Part shown: positions 22,302 through 33,527 of the stretch, in pieces
Layout of the letters: each line of letters begins with the position of its first letter
How positions within the stretch are numbered: the first letter of the stretch is position 1
From: Blattamonas nauphoetae
Taxonomy: Eukaryota > Preaxostyla > Oxymonadida
DNA length: 64,000 nt
Assembly: GCA_033064195.1 (NCBI GenBank)
Contig: JARBJD010000022.1
Location: forward strand, 400,502-464,501
Reading direction: 5' to 3'
Program-made: the position numbers and the translations under genes
The notes under the pieces: model-generated
Told to the model about the DNA's origin: nothing
Seen by the model: the letters and a program-made list of their open reading frames with translations, nothing else
Database searches by the model: none

Positions 22302-22558
22302 AATTTAGCAGCAACAGATAAGACTCACCAACGTGAAGATTAAAAATATCCAGATTCACGTTCGAATAGAGAAAAATTAACGAGAGTGTGGCTTCTTGGC
22401 CCACTTTTTTTTCTTCGAGTTATCCTTTTCTCCTGAATCAGGTGTCAATAACAGAATACTCTCATTGTTTTAATTTACTCGCTCGGGTAAGTTTCTACTT
22501 GGAAATCGAGAGGTTGAAGACTAGTTGTTGAGGAGATGGACTCAGAATGGCAAAACAA

Positions 22559-25500
22559 TCAAGATTTTTCTTGCTGATGCTGTTTCATATTGACGATTGC
22601 AGAATCAAGAACATGATCCAGATTCTGTTCAAATTTTGCAGCGAGTAGGTAATCCTTTGAAGCCTGTTCCTTGAATTTGATCATCATGGCGAGAACATCA
22701 TCAAACTGTGGGATCGACGGAACACACAATGGGTCACAAGCAAGATGGGCCACAGACGAGATGAGGCGGAGAACAGTGTCAGTTGACGGATCGTCGCTCA
22801 CAAATTCAGTGACGTTGGAGAGATATGTGAGAGAAAGCTCAACAAATCCAGATTTTGCGAGATCAATTTTGAAGAAGGGCTTGAGGGCAAGATTGTAACA
22901 AACAGAGACGATCTCGTTTCCGAACGGGAGCTGATCAAATCGAGTTCTGTCTGTGAGGAAGTATTGAAGCGCTGTGATTACGAGTGGGATGATGTTGAAC
23001 GTGTGGAGCGCCCCAGGCTCTGTCGACTCCTTCACAATGTTGATCAGAATCCCGCTCGCAAAGAGGACGCTGTCCGGAGTGGGTTTGGCTTTCATCTGGT
23101 CCGTTATTTTGATTTCCAACCCCAAACTGTTCTTTACTGTCAGATTCTCACTTGTTACCCAAGTTCCGATGATTTTGGAGAGTTCTTTGATGAACGAAGG
23201 TTGGGTCATGAAAGGGATTGATCCACGATGCAGAGAGAGGTTCATCAGGGCAGCCAGTGAGCGCTCAAAGAAAGGGTCTGAGACGGAATATGTCGTTTTC
23301 ACAGGGTTGTACTGTGCGATGGATCTTTGAAGGGATTCAAACGAGATGTTGAGGATTGCTTGGGTGGCAACGATGTTGAGGGAGTCTTCAGAACCTGTGA
23401 GACTGACCACACCCTTCAACAGTTCAGTGACGAGAAGAGAATTCGACTTGTGTGTTTGATAAAGGTCAATTATGATCTCGACAATTCCAGCTTTCGCGAA
23501 CTCCACTTGACACGGAGAGAATGACACGCATGGATTGATAACCAGAGAGATCGAAGTGGCGATGTTGTCCGGTTTTTTGGAAAGGTCCTTGAGTAGCTCG
23601 ACGAGAATAGGGATCATCTGACGAGAGATGAAGATCTGCACGTTTCTCGGCTCCAAAAGAAGGTTTCGGCACGTCTTGACCAGACGAGACTGCATGTCTT
23701 CGTTCCCCTTCGAAGTCGTCAGGAGACTGGTCAGCCAATCAATCACACCTGTGTCTGCTCCACTTTCGTCCTGAAGAATGATCCGATTCAGATGGAGATC
23801 GGCAGCGAGATTGGTGAAACACACCAAAAGGCGGGAGTTTAGGAAGCTTCGATCGCGAATCTGAGCGTCCTTGATGATGTCCTGCAGTGCGAGGAGGATC
23901 TTCTTCGAGTCAATCAGTTTCTTCTGGTCGGGGAAGATCAGACACAGAGAGAGAAGATTGACCAACGAATCAAATGTCGTGCTCCGTTCTGTTTGCTCGT
24001 CGATCTGTTCGAGAATAATTGGAGCAGCGTTGGCTTTCACAAACGGGACAGCGAGTGTCTGAAGATTTGAGAAGATTCCGAGACTCAATATCTTCGCAGA
24101 GAGTGTCTTGACATCCTGGACGTAGATGGGATATCGAAAGGAGAGTTGGAGGAGAAGATCAGGAATCGTCTGTTCTGAGATGATGGCTAAGCTGCACCCT
24201 TTGTGAAGCGTGAGGTTGAAGAGAGTAGTCAAGGAGAAGTTGGAGGAAGTCGCGATTGTTCTGAGAAGAGGATTGGCTGGATCCAAAAGTTTGATTGGTT
24301 CGATTCTGACGATGTTCAAGACGGCAAAAAGAGAGGTTATGGAATTGTGAGTTATGAAAGATTGATGGACCGATGGAAGAAGCGAGAATGAGCAGAAGAT
24401 TGACGAGATTTGATAAACACTGTTTGCGAGAAGTTGCGACTGTTCCATCTGGCCCTGTTGCTCCAAACTCTTCGTCAGACCATCCACCAATTCCATACAC
24501 ATTGTTGTGAGTGGTTTGAGTGTGTTGAGATCAACAAGAGTCTGAGAAAAGCCCATCGATGAGAGAGATGCCAACATCGACAGAACGAGGTTGGTCACAT
24601 CTGGATTATCAATCCCCGTCTTCTGGAGGACAGAACAAAGCGTTGGAATGAGAGGTCCTTCGACGAGTTGGCGGAGATGAGGCTTTGGAGTTTTTTCGGG
24701 CGGAGATGTGAAGAGGAGTGATGAGATCGTTTGGAGAATTGAGCGGGTGATGGCCGGTCCGACATTGTCGGTGCACAAAATGTCATAAAATCGAGAAAAA
24801 ACTGTGGTTGAGGAGAAAGAGGAGCAGAAAGTCGAGTTTGATGACAACAATCGGACGAATGTGAGTGAAGAGATGAAGAGGAATGTGTGAACATCTTTCG
24901 AGACAACGCAATCAGTGAGAGCGATTGACAGATGATCAATCGTGTCCGGTGATTCCAAGACAGATTTGATGTTGGGTTTCGAATGAAGGCAGGTGAACAT
25001 CAGAATCAGCAAGATGGCCAGGTTGGAGTTGAGAGGAACTGAGGCGTGCAGTTTCAGAACCAGTTTGTTGACGGTGGATTCGTCAAATAGTTGCTCGACG
25101 AGTTGAGAGTGGTCTTTGACGAGAAGAAGAAATTGGACGACGAGCTGGTCGACATGGTTATTGGTTTGACTTGTGTCGGAGAGAACTGATTTGATGAAGA
25201 GAGAGAGTTCTGGTGACAAGAGCAGAGCAACAACTCGAGCGATCCCAACACTTTCCGATTGGAGTTCCGCGTCAAGAACAGCATTAAGGAGCGAAAAGAC
25301 GTGTTGGATGGCGAGAAGTGCTGATTCTGAGTGGAAGGTCCACATGTGTTGGAGAAGCTGACCAACCATTCCGAGGGATGAGATGAAGACTGGATTGTTG
25401 CCAAGGGACGCTCTGAAAGTGGTTGAATGGGTGCTGAGAAGTTTGATGATCAGAATAACGACAGATGTTGATTCGACGATAGAATCGACATGGACAGCAT

Positions 25501-27932
25501 GTTTCCAGCTGATTTTAGTTCTGTCAATGCTGCCAGATGTGTTAACAATCATCTTGACGAGTGATGAAAGAAGAGTGGACATGCAAAGAACAAGTTTGCT
25601 GTCGTTTTCGCCACTGCTGGACAATTTAGAAAGAAAAGTGTCGTTGTTTGTCATCTGCCAGACAGTCCAGAGTAACGGATGGATGCTTTCGATGAGGTCG
25701 TTTTCTTCATTTTCCGAACTTGGAGTGTCTCCCCCCAGTTTCGATGTGAGGAGCGAGAAGATGAACGACAGAGCTGTATCCACAAGACCCAAGTCCATCA
25801 CTTTCTGCATACATGCTTCGTCTTTCTGAACAATCGTCAGAAAGAGGAGAGCAAGTTGGACAATCGAATCCACTCTCGGATTTTGAATATGGGCCTCCGA
25901 AAAAGTGAGGAGAGACGAGAAAAAGCCGTTTTCGACGAGCCCCATCAAGAACCGGGGTTGATGCTGGGCTGCCTTCAAAAGTACTTCGAAGAGGAAGGAG
26001 ACAGACGACACAGTTTCAAGGCTAAGCTCGTCCTTCCCAAGTTTGGAGGAGATGGCAGTGATGATCGAGTCCATGCCTTGTTCCCCGATGAGCGGGATTA
26101 CCTCATCAGGTGAATGGGAGACAAGCGACAGGATGCAGCTGGCAATGTGGATGAGAGCGTCTGGAGGGAGTTTTGAGTCGATGTACAGAGAGGTGAGGAA
26201 GGATGTGATGACGATTGGTTGGTCGTTGATCAGGAGAGAGTCGAGGAAGAACGAGGAGTTTTGGGGGATGGACGAGAGACGAGCGAGAATAAAGCAGAGC
26301 TTGGTGAGGAGATGAGGAGATGTGATTTTGGGAGATGAGAGGCATGAACAGATCGAAGGGATCACTGATGATTGAGAAAGAAGTTGTGGGAATGATTCTG
26401 ACAGAGAAAAGGTCAATCACAGAGGAGTGGCAGACCATGTTCAGAATGCTGAGCAAGAAAAGAGACGCTCAACCCAAATAATGTTTCATGCAACGCTCTT
26501 TCTGCATTGTCTTCGTCATCCCCAGGAGCCGCGAAATAAGCCGACGACGTTTTGATTATGGACAGGAAGATAGACACCATATTTTTGTCCAATTTGGTCG
26601 TAACAGGTGCAATGGAGAGAATTTGAATAGCAGCCACTTTATCAAAGGGTGTTTTGAAGTTGGGAAAGACTGTGGTGATTGTGGAGACGATCGGTGGCTC
26701 AATTGAGAAGTTGAAGAGGAGGTGTGGATGTGTTTCTGGAAATCGAGAGAGAAAAGAAAAAATGGGAGAGAAAAAACTATTCTTTGAGATTTTGTGAAGA
26801 CTTTGGAGAATTGGAGACGGTGTTGTCGATTCTGACAGTTCTTGACTCAGAAAAGAGATGACAGCTGGTGGGAAGAGGTCAGTTGCAGAGACTTCTGGGA
26901 GATGTGTGAATGAAGTCTATACAAACCGGGTGACATGATGGTATGATTAAGAATGCTGACGAGGTGTTCTCGAACGAGACGATGATGTAAATATGGACTG
27001 AGCGGGCTTGTTTTATTGAATGAATCAAGGAAGTCATTCTTAATAAAGTGTTTTGCACATCCTTCGATGATATGAGTGAAATAGATAGAGGGAAACCTGA
27101 AGATGCAGCTGCTTGAAGTATTTCCAGGAAAACAACACCATCGGGGAGAGTTTCGGGAGCTCCAAGACAAGACGATATTAACTTGATGATTGATAGCATA
27201 TTTACATCAGTGACAAAACGAGATGAGAAAGTCTTGGAGGCTGAGACATGACGAAGAGATGCGTCAGACATATCTGGAAGCATTGCTTAATGAGCTGGAC
27301 AATGAATGGCCGGTGATCTTTCGACCCATTTGTGTAATTTTCAAAAAGTATTGACGCCATGCCAGCTTCTAAGTGAAGTTTGAGGATAGTTTCTAAATGG
27401 AGTGGCTGAGATTCGAAGAAAATAAACCTGTAGACATCGTTTTGCTAAGAAAAAGGAGAGCAAGGGTCGTTACCGTCTCTTCGTGAGAGGTTTTTAGGAG
27501 TGTTGAAAAAATGGCGGTTTGGTTGGTTGATTTCTTCAAAGCTGGGAGGTCGAAATCTTGAGAAATAACATGGTAAAAATGGCGATACTGTCGTTAATGA
27601 TGAAAAACAAAGTGTTGAACAAGGCGAGAATATCAATTGAATCATCGCAGGTGCTGGAGAGGAACGGAAAAGAGAAAAGGTTGCCAAATAGGAGAGAGAA
27701 ATGTGATGAGAGAAAAAAGGATACCCAATCATTGTGGATAAATGGTCAATCAGATTATCCACATTTGGAAACGATATCACTTTGCTATCGACAGTTTGGA
27801 TCCATTCTTCACATTGAGGACGAAGTTGGAAGATGTCATCGAGTTGTTCCAAAATTATCGCATCAGACAAAGAAAGAAGTGGATTCTCGTCTGAAAACTA
27901 GAAGATGTGGAGAGTTTGCACAAACCTGACAT
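22559..27932 (-). CDS. Giant armadillo/HEAT-like repeat protein, multi-exon
   Basis: Start ATG at 27932: a 7-nt first coding exon (ATGTCAG), then a 35-nt intron (27891-27925), then DENPLLSLSDAIILEQLDD. Several small exons follow. The last exon, about 26378-22559, holds some 1270 codons and is entered by a 38-nt intron that joins ..LAQHSEH to SFPQLLSQSS. The product is about 1.6-1.7 thousand residues of 40-50-residue leucine-rich helical repeats (for example VSSVSFLFEVLLKAA, VVALLLSPELSLFIKSVL, LLVCFTNLAADLHL), typical of ARM/HEAT solenoids used as protein scaffolds. No catalytic motif. Exon borders between 26640 and 27440 are not fully resolved. Candidates include importin/SMG-GDS or FHOD-like solenoids, none favoured. 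Divergent to CK2 beta, 73 bp apart. Confidence 0.72.
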
Positions 27933-28005
27933 TCGAGTCAAGATCAAACCTCAATCCAATTTCTTCAACGAAGAACACCACCACACGGCGAATTCACATT
28001 GCTCA
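27933..28005. promoter_or_regulatory. 73-bp divergent intergenic region (ARM protein / CK2 beta)
   Basis: The start codons at 27932 (minus) and 28006 (plus) leave 73 bp for both promoters. Inference from gene positions; no named element recognised. Confidence 0.5.
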
Positions 28006-28908
28006 ATGACCGCAATTTCCCACATTAATGATAGTCCACAAATTCAAGCGCAATCACAACAAGATTCAATCCAAGAGAATTGGGTACGGTGGTTCTGTTC
28101 CCTGACGGGAAATGATTGGTATTGTGTGATCCCAAGGGAGTTTATCGAAAAAGAATCAAACCTTATTGGACTTCACACACAAATCAAGGGATATAATAAA
28201 GCTCTCAATGAAATACTTGATCTGCGAGACTATGACGGTTTCCAATCCTCCCGTTTTGGTCATCTCCTTTTCTCGCTTAGATGCTTCATCTGATGTTGAT
28301 AGCCAGTCTCTCAAAAGAAATACTGTCTCTCTGTTCAACCTTCTCCATGCTCGCTTCATCACAACTCCAATTGGACTGGAAATGATGGTTTCTCCTCGTT
28401 TTATATTTCATCACGTTCCATGTAGAGTCTTAAGTTCCTTCAAAAAGCTTTCGGAGTGTGTCCACGTGTCATGTGCGATTCTCAAGCACTCCTGCCAATC
28501 GGACAGAGCTCTCAATGTAACAAAGGATATGTTCTCCTCTATTGTCCGAAATGTGAAGACTTGTATATTCCACCTTCCTTGATCCACCAAACTATTGACG
28601 GGGCTGCATTCGGCCCATCATTTCCACATCTCTTTCTCTTCGAATATCCACTTCTTGTGCCTCCAATATCCAAGCCACGGACTCATAATCTACCCGCTCT
28701 TGAAATGCTACCTTCAACCTCTTCGTGTAATTCTATTCGTCCTGACAGATTCCCATCAAAAATCTACGGCTTCTCCCTCCATTGTGGAATGCACCATCAT
28801 CTCATACGATGGATTGAAGATCGAGAAATGGCGAAAAAACATCGGATTGCAGAGTATAACGATGCTATTTTGACTCTTCAAGCAAGAAAAGCAAACGATC
28901 CTGGTTGA
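28006..28908 (+). CDS. CSNK2B: Casein kinase 2 regulatory (beta) subunit, 3 exons
   Basis: Exons 28006-28237, 28281-28387 and 28426-28908, with 43- and 38-nt introns, give 273 aa. NWVRWFCSLTGNDWYCVIP.. LIGLHTQIKGYNKALNEIL matches the start of CK2 beta (SWISWFCGLRGNEFFCEV.. LTGLNEQV.. ALDMILDL). LLHARFITTPIGLEMM follows, then the zinc-binding pairs CPRVMC and YCPKC, which make the dimer interface. GAAFGPSFPHLFLFEYP and SKIYGFSLH close the core. CK2 beta docks two catalytic alpha subunits and sets substrate choice of this constitutive Ser/Thr kinase. The acidic loop after the first helices is DDASSDVD, shorter than in animals, and there is an extra insert (about 215-235, S/P/R-rich) before YGFSLH plus a C-terminal helical extension. 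Confidence 0.94.
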
Positions 28909-28988
28909 CACGCGAAATGTCTGATAAAACGTGGGCCATTGGAGCTTTTGGTAAAAGAATGCATTCAAAACTCCGTGGATAGATTGAA

Positions 28989-29792
28989 TCAAGAAAATAT
29001 CTTCGAACGGATCTTTTCGAGCAAGTTTTCTGTTTTGTTGGAATTATAGCAAATTGCCGATAACCCAGAAACAATCCCTTGTCCAAGTCTCGCTTCAACA
29101 AAGTGTTCGGATTTGTGTTGGTCAATTGAGGAGGGATCGTTCAATTTTGTGGTATTTTTTGTCAACATTTTTGGTGAAGAATAATACCTTGGCTTGTTCA
29201 GGAACGATCGTAGAAAGGCGTAAAATTGTTGGAGTTTGATTAAATACTGGACTGTTTGCACAGAAAGTGACCATGTCACGAAGAATCTGGAGAAAGTGAA
29301 CGAGAAGAGGATGAAACCATATCCAGGTCAGGTGTTGGTTGTCCAGGCGATGCTGGATAAAATTCTATTGAAAATATTGCAGTTGTCCCATTTACAAATT
29401 CAAATAGTAATCGTTGAGATAAGCACGAGTCAAGCGAACGGACTGCAGCAGATCGAGCAAAGATGGTAACAAACGGAAAACATCAATCGACGATCCAAAT
29501 CGCGAAGCAATGGTCCTTTGTGAAGGCTGTGCAGCGTTTTCGATTGGTAGATCTGGACGACCGAATGAAAACAAGGCTAGTAGAATATTGAAGAGATCAC
29601 GTGAGCCTGGAGGAGGCGGAGTCCAATACTATAGGTCATGAAGAATGATGGACGAAGAAATGATACGTATTTAATCTTGTTGGGTTGAGTTTCTCGAGAG
29701 ATAGCATCTGTCGTCGCTTCATCAATGGTAAAGATCTGGGAAGAAAGAATTACACATACAACAAGAAAGGGACACACCGAATGAGTTGCCAT
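28989..29792 (-). CDS. Unrecognised small spliced protein
   Basis: ATG at 29792 (MATHS), then a 42-nt intron, then IFTIDEATTDAISRETQPNK..FLRPSFFMTY, a short intron, SRDLFNILLALFSFGRPDLP.. LLPSLLDLLQSVRLTRAYLN, a longer intron (about 29396-29285) and FFVTWSLSVQTVQYLIKL; one more intron leads to ..ENLLEKIRSKIFS and a stop at 28989. About 210 aa, amphipathic and helical, with one or two weakly hydrophobic stretches. The mix of helices vaguely recalls PEX11-type membrane elongation proteins, but I see no diagnostic motif and would not assign it. Its 3' end lies 80 bp from the convergent CK2 beta stop. Its start is 20 or 89 bp from the divergent DTWD1-like gene. Confidence 0.5.
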
Positions 29793-29812
29793 TCTGATTG
29801 AAGTCGGACAGA

Positions 29813-30739
29813 ATGAGGGAGACCCTTTCTAACTTTTTGTTCACGTCTCAATCATCCCCCTCTCAAGTAATATCATTCTCAATGACAGCCCCTCATGAAC
29901 TTGATGATTTATCTCAGAATCTCTCAGAAACACAGGACAAAAAACCGTCTGAATACATTTCTTCTATCCCTGAAGAATCGAGCTTCTCCTCTCTGAAATT
30001 GTCTCCATATCATTTTTCTACACGACAAACATGTCTTACGTGCAAAAAATCTGCCTTAATGTATTGTTATAGGTGCATGAAACCATTCCCCTCAGTTCCT
30101 GTTCCTTCGCTCAACCTTCCACTCCCCCTTCACATCATCCATCATCCCAAAGAGAAAAAGTCGAAGAGTACTGCCATCCATGCTATGGTACTCGCTCCAA
30201 ATGACACCAGAATCCATGAATTTCCAGATTTTCCTCCTTTTGACCCAAACGAAACACTCTGTCTCTTCCCTTCTCCAGATTCAAAGCTTGTGTCAGAGTT
30301 AGATCTCTCTAAATTCAAACAAGTTGTGTTTATTGATTCGACTTGGAGCCAAACTAAGCAAATATGTGCCCATCCTCGTGTCCAAGCCCTGACTAAAGTC
30401 AGAATCCAAAATCATCGAACCCACTTCTGGCGAGTCCAAGATGAATCACCTGAATTTCTAGCCACGATCGAAGCAATCTATTATTTCTATAAAGAATTCC
30501 ATGAAGCAACTCATGGAGGGAAATACGATGGTGAGTTTGACGATCTCCTTTATTTCTTTGCTTACACTTACGAACACATCCAGTCTGTCTTTACCAATGA
30601 CCTCACAAAACTTCCTTCCAAAAAATTCAAGAAAGAGTACCTTAGAAGTCGTCAAACTGATTCTTCAGAGACCCCATCATCATCTCCCCAAGAAACAGAA
30701 CAGGATGAAAAACAATCTGATACACCTCACAAGCAATGA
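29813..30739 (+). CDS. DTWD1: DTWD1-like tRNA-uridine aminocarboxypropyltransferase (DTW domain)
   Basis: Single open frame of 308 aa from the ATG at 29813, or 285 aa from a second in-frame ATG at 29882. An intron-like 22-nt stretch at 29869-29890 makes the start uncertain. Near the N-terminus, TCLTCKKSALMYCYRC is the Cys-x2-Cys / Cys-x2-Cys zinc site of the family. The hallmark DTW box is present as FIDSTWSQTKQI, followed by LTKVRIQNHRTHFWR and LATIEAIYYF, all in family order. DTW proteins transfer the 3-amino-3-carboxypropyl group of SAM to uridine in the D-loop of tRNAs (acp3U20 for DTWD1). The signature here has Ser-Thr-Trp in place of Asp-Thr-Trp, as in eukaryotic DTWD1. Polar C-terminal tail. 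Confidence 0.88.
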   Translation: MRETLSNFLFTSQSSPSQVISFSMTAPHELDDLSQNLSETQDKKPSEYISSIPEESSFSSLKLSPYHFSTRQTCLTCKKSALMYCYRCMKPFPSVPVPSLNLPLPLHIIHHPKEKKSKSTAIHAMVLAPNDTRIHEFPDFPPFDPNETLCLFPSPDSKLVSELDLSKFKQVVFIDSTWSQTKQICAHPRVQALTKVRIQNHRTHFWRVQDESPEFLATIEAIYYFYKEFHEATHGGKYDGEFDDLLYFFAYTYEHIQSVFTNDLTKLPSKKFKKEYLRSRQTDSSETPSSSPQETEQDEKQSDTPHKQ

Positions 30740-30811
30740 TATTTGCATCTCTGAGTGGTTTTGTGACAAGAATATTGAGATGGTTGGAAGTGAATTGGCC
30801 CAATAAATAAT

Positions 30812-31498
30812 TTAAGGTTTTGGTTGCGAACACTGGTAGCAATCGACGCGTCGAGAGTAATTATGAGATTGGCATGCTGGGCAGATCCAGTCACCATCTC
30901 TCATTTCACGTCGACCGCGGGTTTTCGGTTGTGCAGCTGGTGCACTGGCGTTGCATCGTTTGCATGATGTGCGGAATGCATAATTCAAAAAATGGCATGC
31001 TGTGAAGTCATGAGGTACAGAAAAGCGATATACAAGGGCAACTCCAATCTTCAGTAACTACGACAGAGATAACTGATGAAGACAGACAAACCTTGATTTT
31101 GAGAAGCTGCTTGATTAATTTGGCGAAGTGAATGACATTTAAAGCAGGCAGTTCTAGAAATATACAGATATATTTATTGCGGATAAGAAATCGTCGAAAT
31201 CACACCGATAAGAGTAGTTGATTGTCCGACATTTTTCACACACCCTGGCAAAATGAAGAGAAATTTTGGATATCAAACCAATCACCTTCGCGATAATTTA
31301 TCTCATGGCTTCTTTCACTGTAGTGTGGAACTTTGTCTTCACGAGGCGCGTGACAGCTGAAACAGGCTTTTCTTGATGAATAGTTGTAAGCTTGGCAGCT
31401 CTAAAAGAAGATGAGATATGGATGATGAATTTGGTAAATATTTTGAATGGAGTGATTCTTCATACAGGACACGTCCAACTTCCTTGTCCACTACTCAT
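30812..31498 (-). CDS. Protein of four RanBP2-type zinc fingers, probable RNA binder
   Basis: Spliced model of 155 aa from ATG 31498 (MSSGQGSWTCP) to a stop at 30812-30814, with five short GT-AG introns. Each splice restores a perfect finger of the form W-x-C-x2-C-x3-N-x6-C-x2-C: residues about 8-27 (SCQAYNYSSRKACFSC), 52-71 (CEKCRTINYSYRTACFKC), 90-109 (CPSCHFLNYAFRTSCKRC) and 131-150 (CPACQSHNYSRRVDCYQC). All four carry the N-Y-x2-R pair that in ZRANB2 and FUS-type fingers stacks on single-stranded RNA; that use is inference. Several introns fall inside the fingers: after W-T-C-P in finger 1, within the Trp codon and again at the Arg codon of finger 2, and after C-P in finger 3. Linkers are short and basic (RGRREMRDGD). 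There is no other domain. Confidence 0.85.
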
Positions 31499-31544
31499 GG
31501 TACACGAGATCGTTTCCCCAAAATGGAAGTTTCACGATTTGTCA

Positions 31545-32973
31545 TCATGAAGCGAACTCATGAATGACTTGATGAATCTCAAAACTGTTCAGATTATGAA
31601 TTAATTCCTTTATGAATGCCATAATCATCCACCGTTGTTGAGAAAAAATAAATTTGATTTGACCGAAATTAAGAAGGATTGTCCTACGTTCCCCGTGGTG
31701 CAGCGGAACAAGACCATACCACGGATAACAATGACTACGAACTGAAGTGAGAAAGGGTTTATGCTGACAAGCTTTGCTCGATTTTGACGCAGGCCATTTC
31801 CAGCATCTGTGATGACGATGAAAAGAGAGATAGAGACAGACATTCACAATTGCATTTTCATTTTCCACACGTTCAGCCTTAGATTCCTGCAAAAAGTGAA
31901 GATGATATGGATATATACGTTCATTTGTGTCTTGAATTGCTTCGCGATTTCGTCAAGTTTTTGTTTCAAGAAAGTTCCAATTTCATCGCGTTTCTAAGAA
32001 GAAAGAACTTGAGAAAGATCAAATGAGGCTATACAGATTTTTGATCCGATAGGTCTGTGTAGAGAGACTTGCATTCAGAAGCGAATGAATCGACGTCACG
32101 TTTCACTAGAAAGAAATATATAGATATTGTTAATACTTCGCTCAGCATTAGTTTCTCCGATTTTCATCAATTTCTCATTGGCCTTTTGCATTTCCTCTTT
32201 CACAGTTTCTTCAAGTTTTGCGACTGCTTCTCCGGATTGTGATTGATTTGAGAATTGCTGGCTGAAGAAAAGAAAGAAAAAGAAAAGAAATACTATAGTT
32301 TATTTGAGAGTTCATTGATACTATGTGACAAAGCTTCATGGGCCTGAATATGACGCTCGTAGAGATTCTGCATCTCAGATTCGAACCGTTCGCCAAGGAG
32401 GACAATTGTTTCGTTTGTTTGGTGCTCATAATCAGAAAGGGAATCTTGTGTTGATTGAATAAGATTCTGTTGAGCACGAATGTGTTGTCTGATGTTCTCA
32501 ATGTTCTCGTTGAGTTGATCCTTCATTTGAGGGACCCTCTGTAGAAGAAAAAGTCGCGGACACATGAACAGGATCAAAAATAACGCACCTCTGCAAGTTG
32601 TTGAATTTGTGCTTTGCATTGATTTGCCGATTCCTGGTTTGACGATGGTGATGAATGAAACACGTGTGCGGGAGAAATTATGAAAAAAGTGGAGAGAACA
32701 ACAAACAGTTTTACGTTCACTCATTCCACTTTGATATTGCTGAAGAATATTGCTGAGATCGCGAGTTCGTTCTGAGTGATGAAAGTGAGGAAATCTCTCC
32801 GAATACAAACCACCAGAATGGCCGGATGATCTTGTGGGAGAATATGTCTGCTTTGTGCCAGATAATGAGGAAGAAGTCCCTCCATAACTGAACCTTGTTG
32901 AATTGAATTGCATCCAAACAAAATTATGGAGTTGGGTCCATCGATGGGATGAAGCTTCGTAAATCCCCGTCAT
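31545..32973 (-). CDS. Coiled-coil protein, multi-exon, unrecognised
   Basis: Start ATG at 32973 (MTGIYEASSHRW). A G/S/Y-rich first exon ends near MSERKT; introns of 30-70 nt then link helical exons: ESANQCKAQIQQLAE, RVPQMKDQLNENIENIRQ..ERFESEMQNLYERH, QFSNQSQSGEAVAKLEETVK, MKRDVDSFASECKSLYTDL and KRDEIGTFLKQKLDEIAKQ. The heptad-like E/K/Q/L pattern runs for about 200 residues and is a long coiled coil. The last exons (31545-31790) are uncertain; stops at 31545 or further upstream are both possible. A structural or tethering role would fit, but no family is recognised. Confidence 0.6.
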
Positions 32974-33186
32974 GATGTCGTAAAATTGTGAATAGTTCAC
33001 ATAACGTGTCGACAGTACTCAATAAGGGCTAGACAGTGGTGAACACTCGAAAATTGTTTGAAGAGGAATAAAGAGTCGTGAAATGAAACAATTAAGATAA
33101 CCCAGCTTCTCTCAAGCCATCAATCAGATATCTGTCGTAATTTGTAGTCAAGTATCCCCGTTGCCAGTGAAGAACTGAAATTGATT

Positions 33187-33437
33187 TTACGTGTTGTTTC
33201 GAATAAGGTAGGAGGCAAGCCAGTGGAGTGGATTAAGCGGAAACTCTGAACTTGATGGTTTTTCTGAAGGTGAGGGAGAATTAATGCATGTTCTAAAATG
33301 GAGGAGGCGAACACACCTGCTTCTTTCAGAAGAGCTTCGAGGGCAGGAAGAAGCTGAGGCATGACGTGCTCGTCAAGATATTCCCGAGTGCTTAGAACTT
33401 CTTGATCAAATATCTCATCAGATTCATCCATTGTCAT
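33187..33437 (-). CDS. Minimal DPY30-domain protein, 65 aa, 2 exons
   Basis: Exon 1 33437-33317 and exon 2 33263-33187 across a 53-nt intron. The product has a short acidic head (MTMDESDEIFDQEV), then TREYLDEHVMPQLLPALEAL, a brief loop (KEAEKPSSSEF) and PLNPLHWLASYLIRNNT before the stop. This is the complete DPY30 dimerisation motif (YLDxxVxPxLLxGLxxLxxxRPxNPxxxLAxYLLxNN). The domain forms a four-helix dimer that grips amphipathic helices of ASH2L in SET1/MLL complexes, or of radial-spoke/AK7 proteins in flagella. Either setting is possible here. The splice is supported because it recreates the N-P-L-x-W-L-A-S-Y-L core. Divergent to clathrin, 90 bp away. Confidence 0.85.
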
Positions 33438-33527
33438 CGGTTCGGTCGAACGTTCTCCCCTTACTTTTTATTGGATTGCATAAATTCCTCTTTTGCCCTG
33501 ATCCCGAATTGTATTTGTCAAATACAA
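33438..33527. promoter_or_regulatory. 90-bp divergent intergenic region (DPY30 / clathrin)
   Basis: Start codons at 33437 (minus) and 33528 (plus) leave 90 bp of pyrimidine-rich DNA that should hold the promoters of a small chromatin/flagellar protein gene and of the clathrin gene, whose codon use looks strongly biased. No named element recognised. Confidence 0.5.

Noticed and set aside
28989-29792. PEX11 peroxin
   Set aside because: Only a general helical similarity; no diagnostic motif, and peroxisomes are not expected in this kind of anaerobe.
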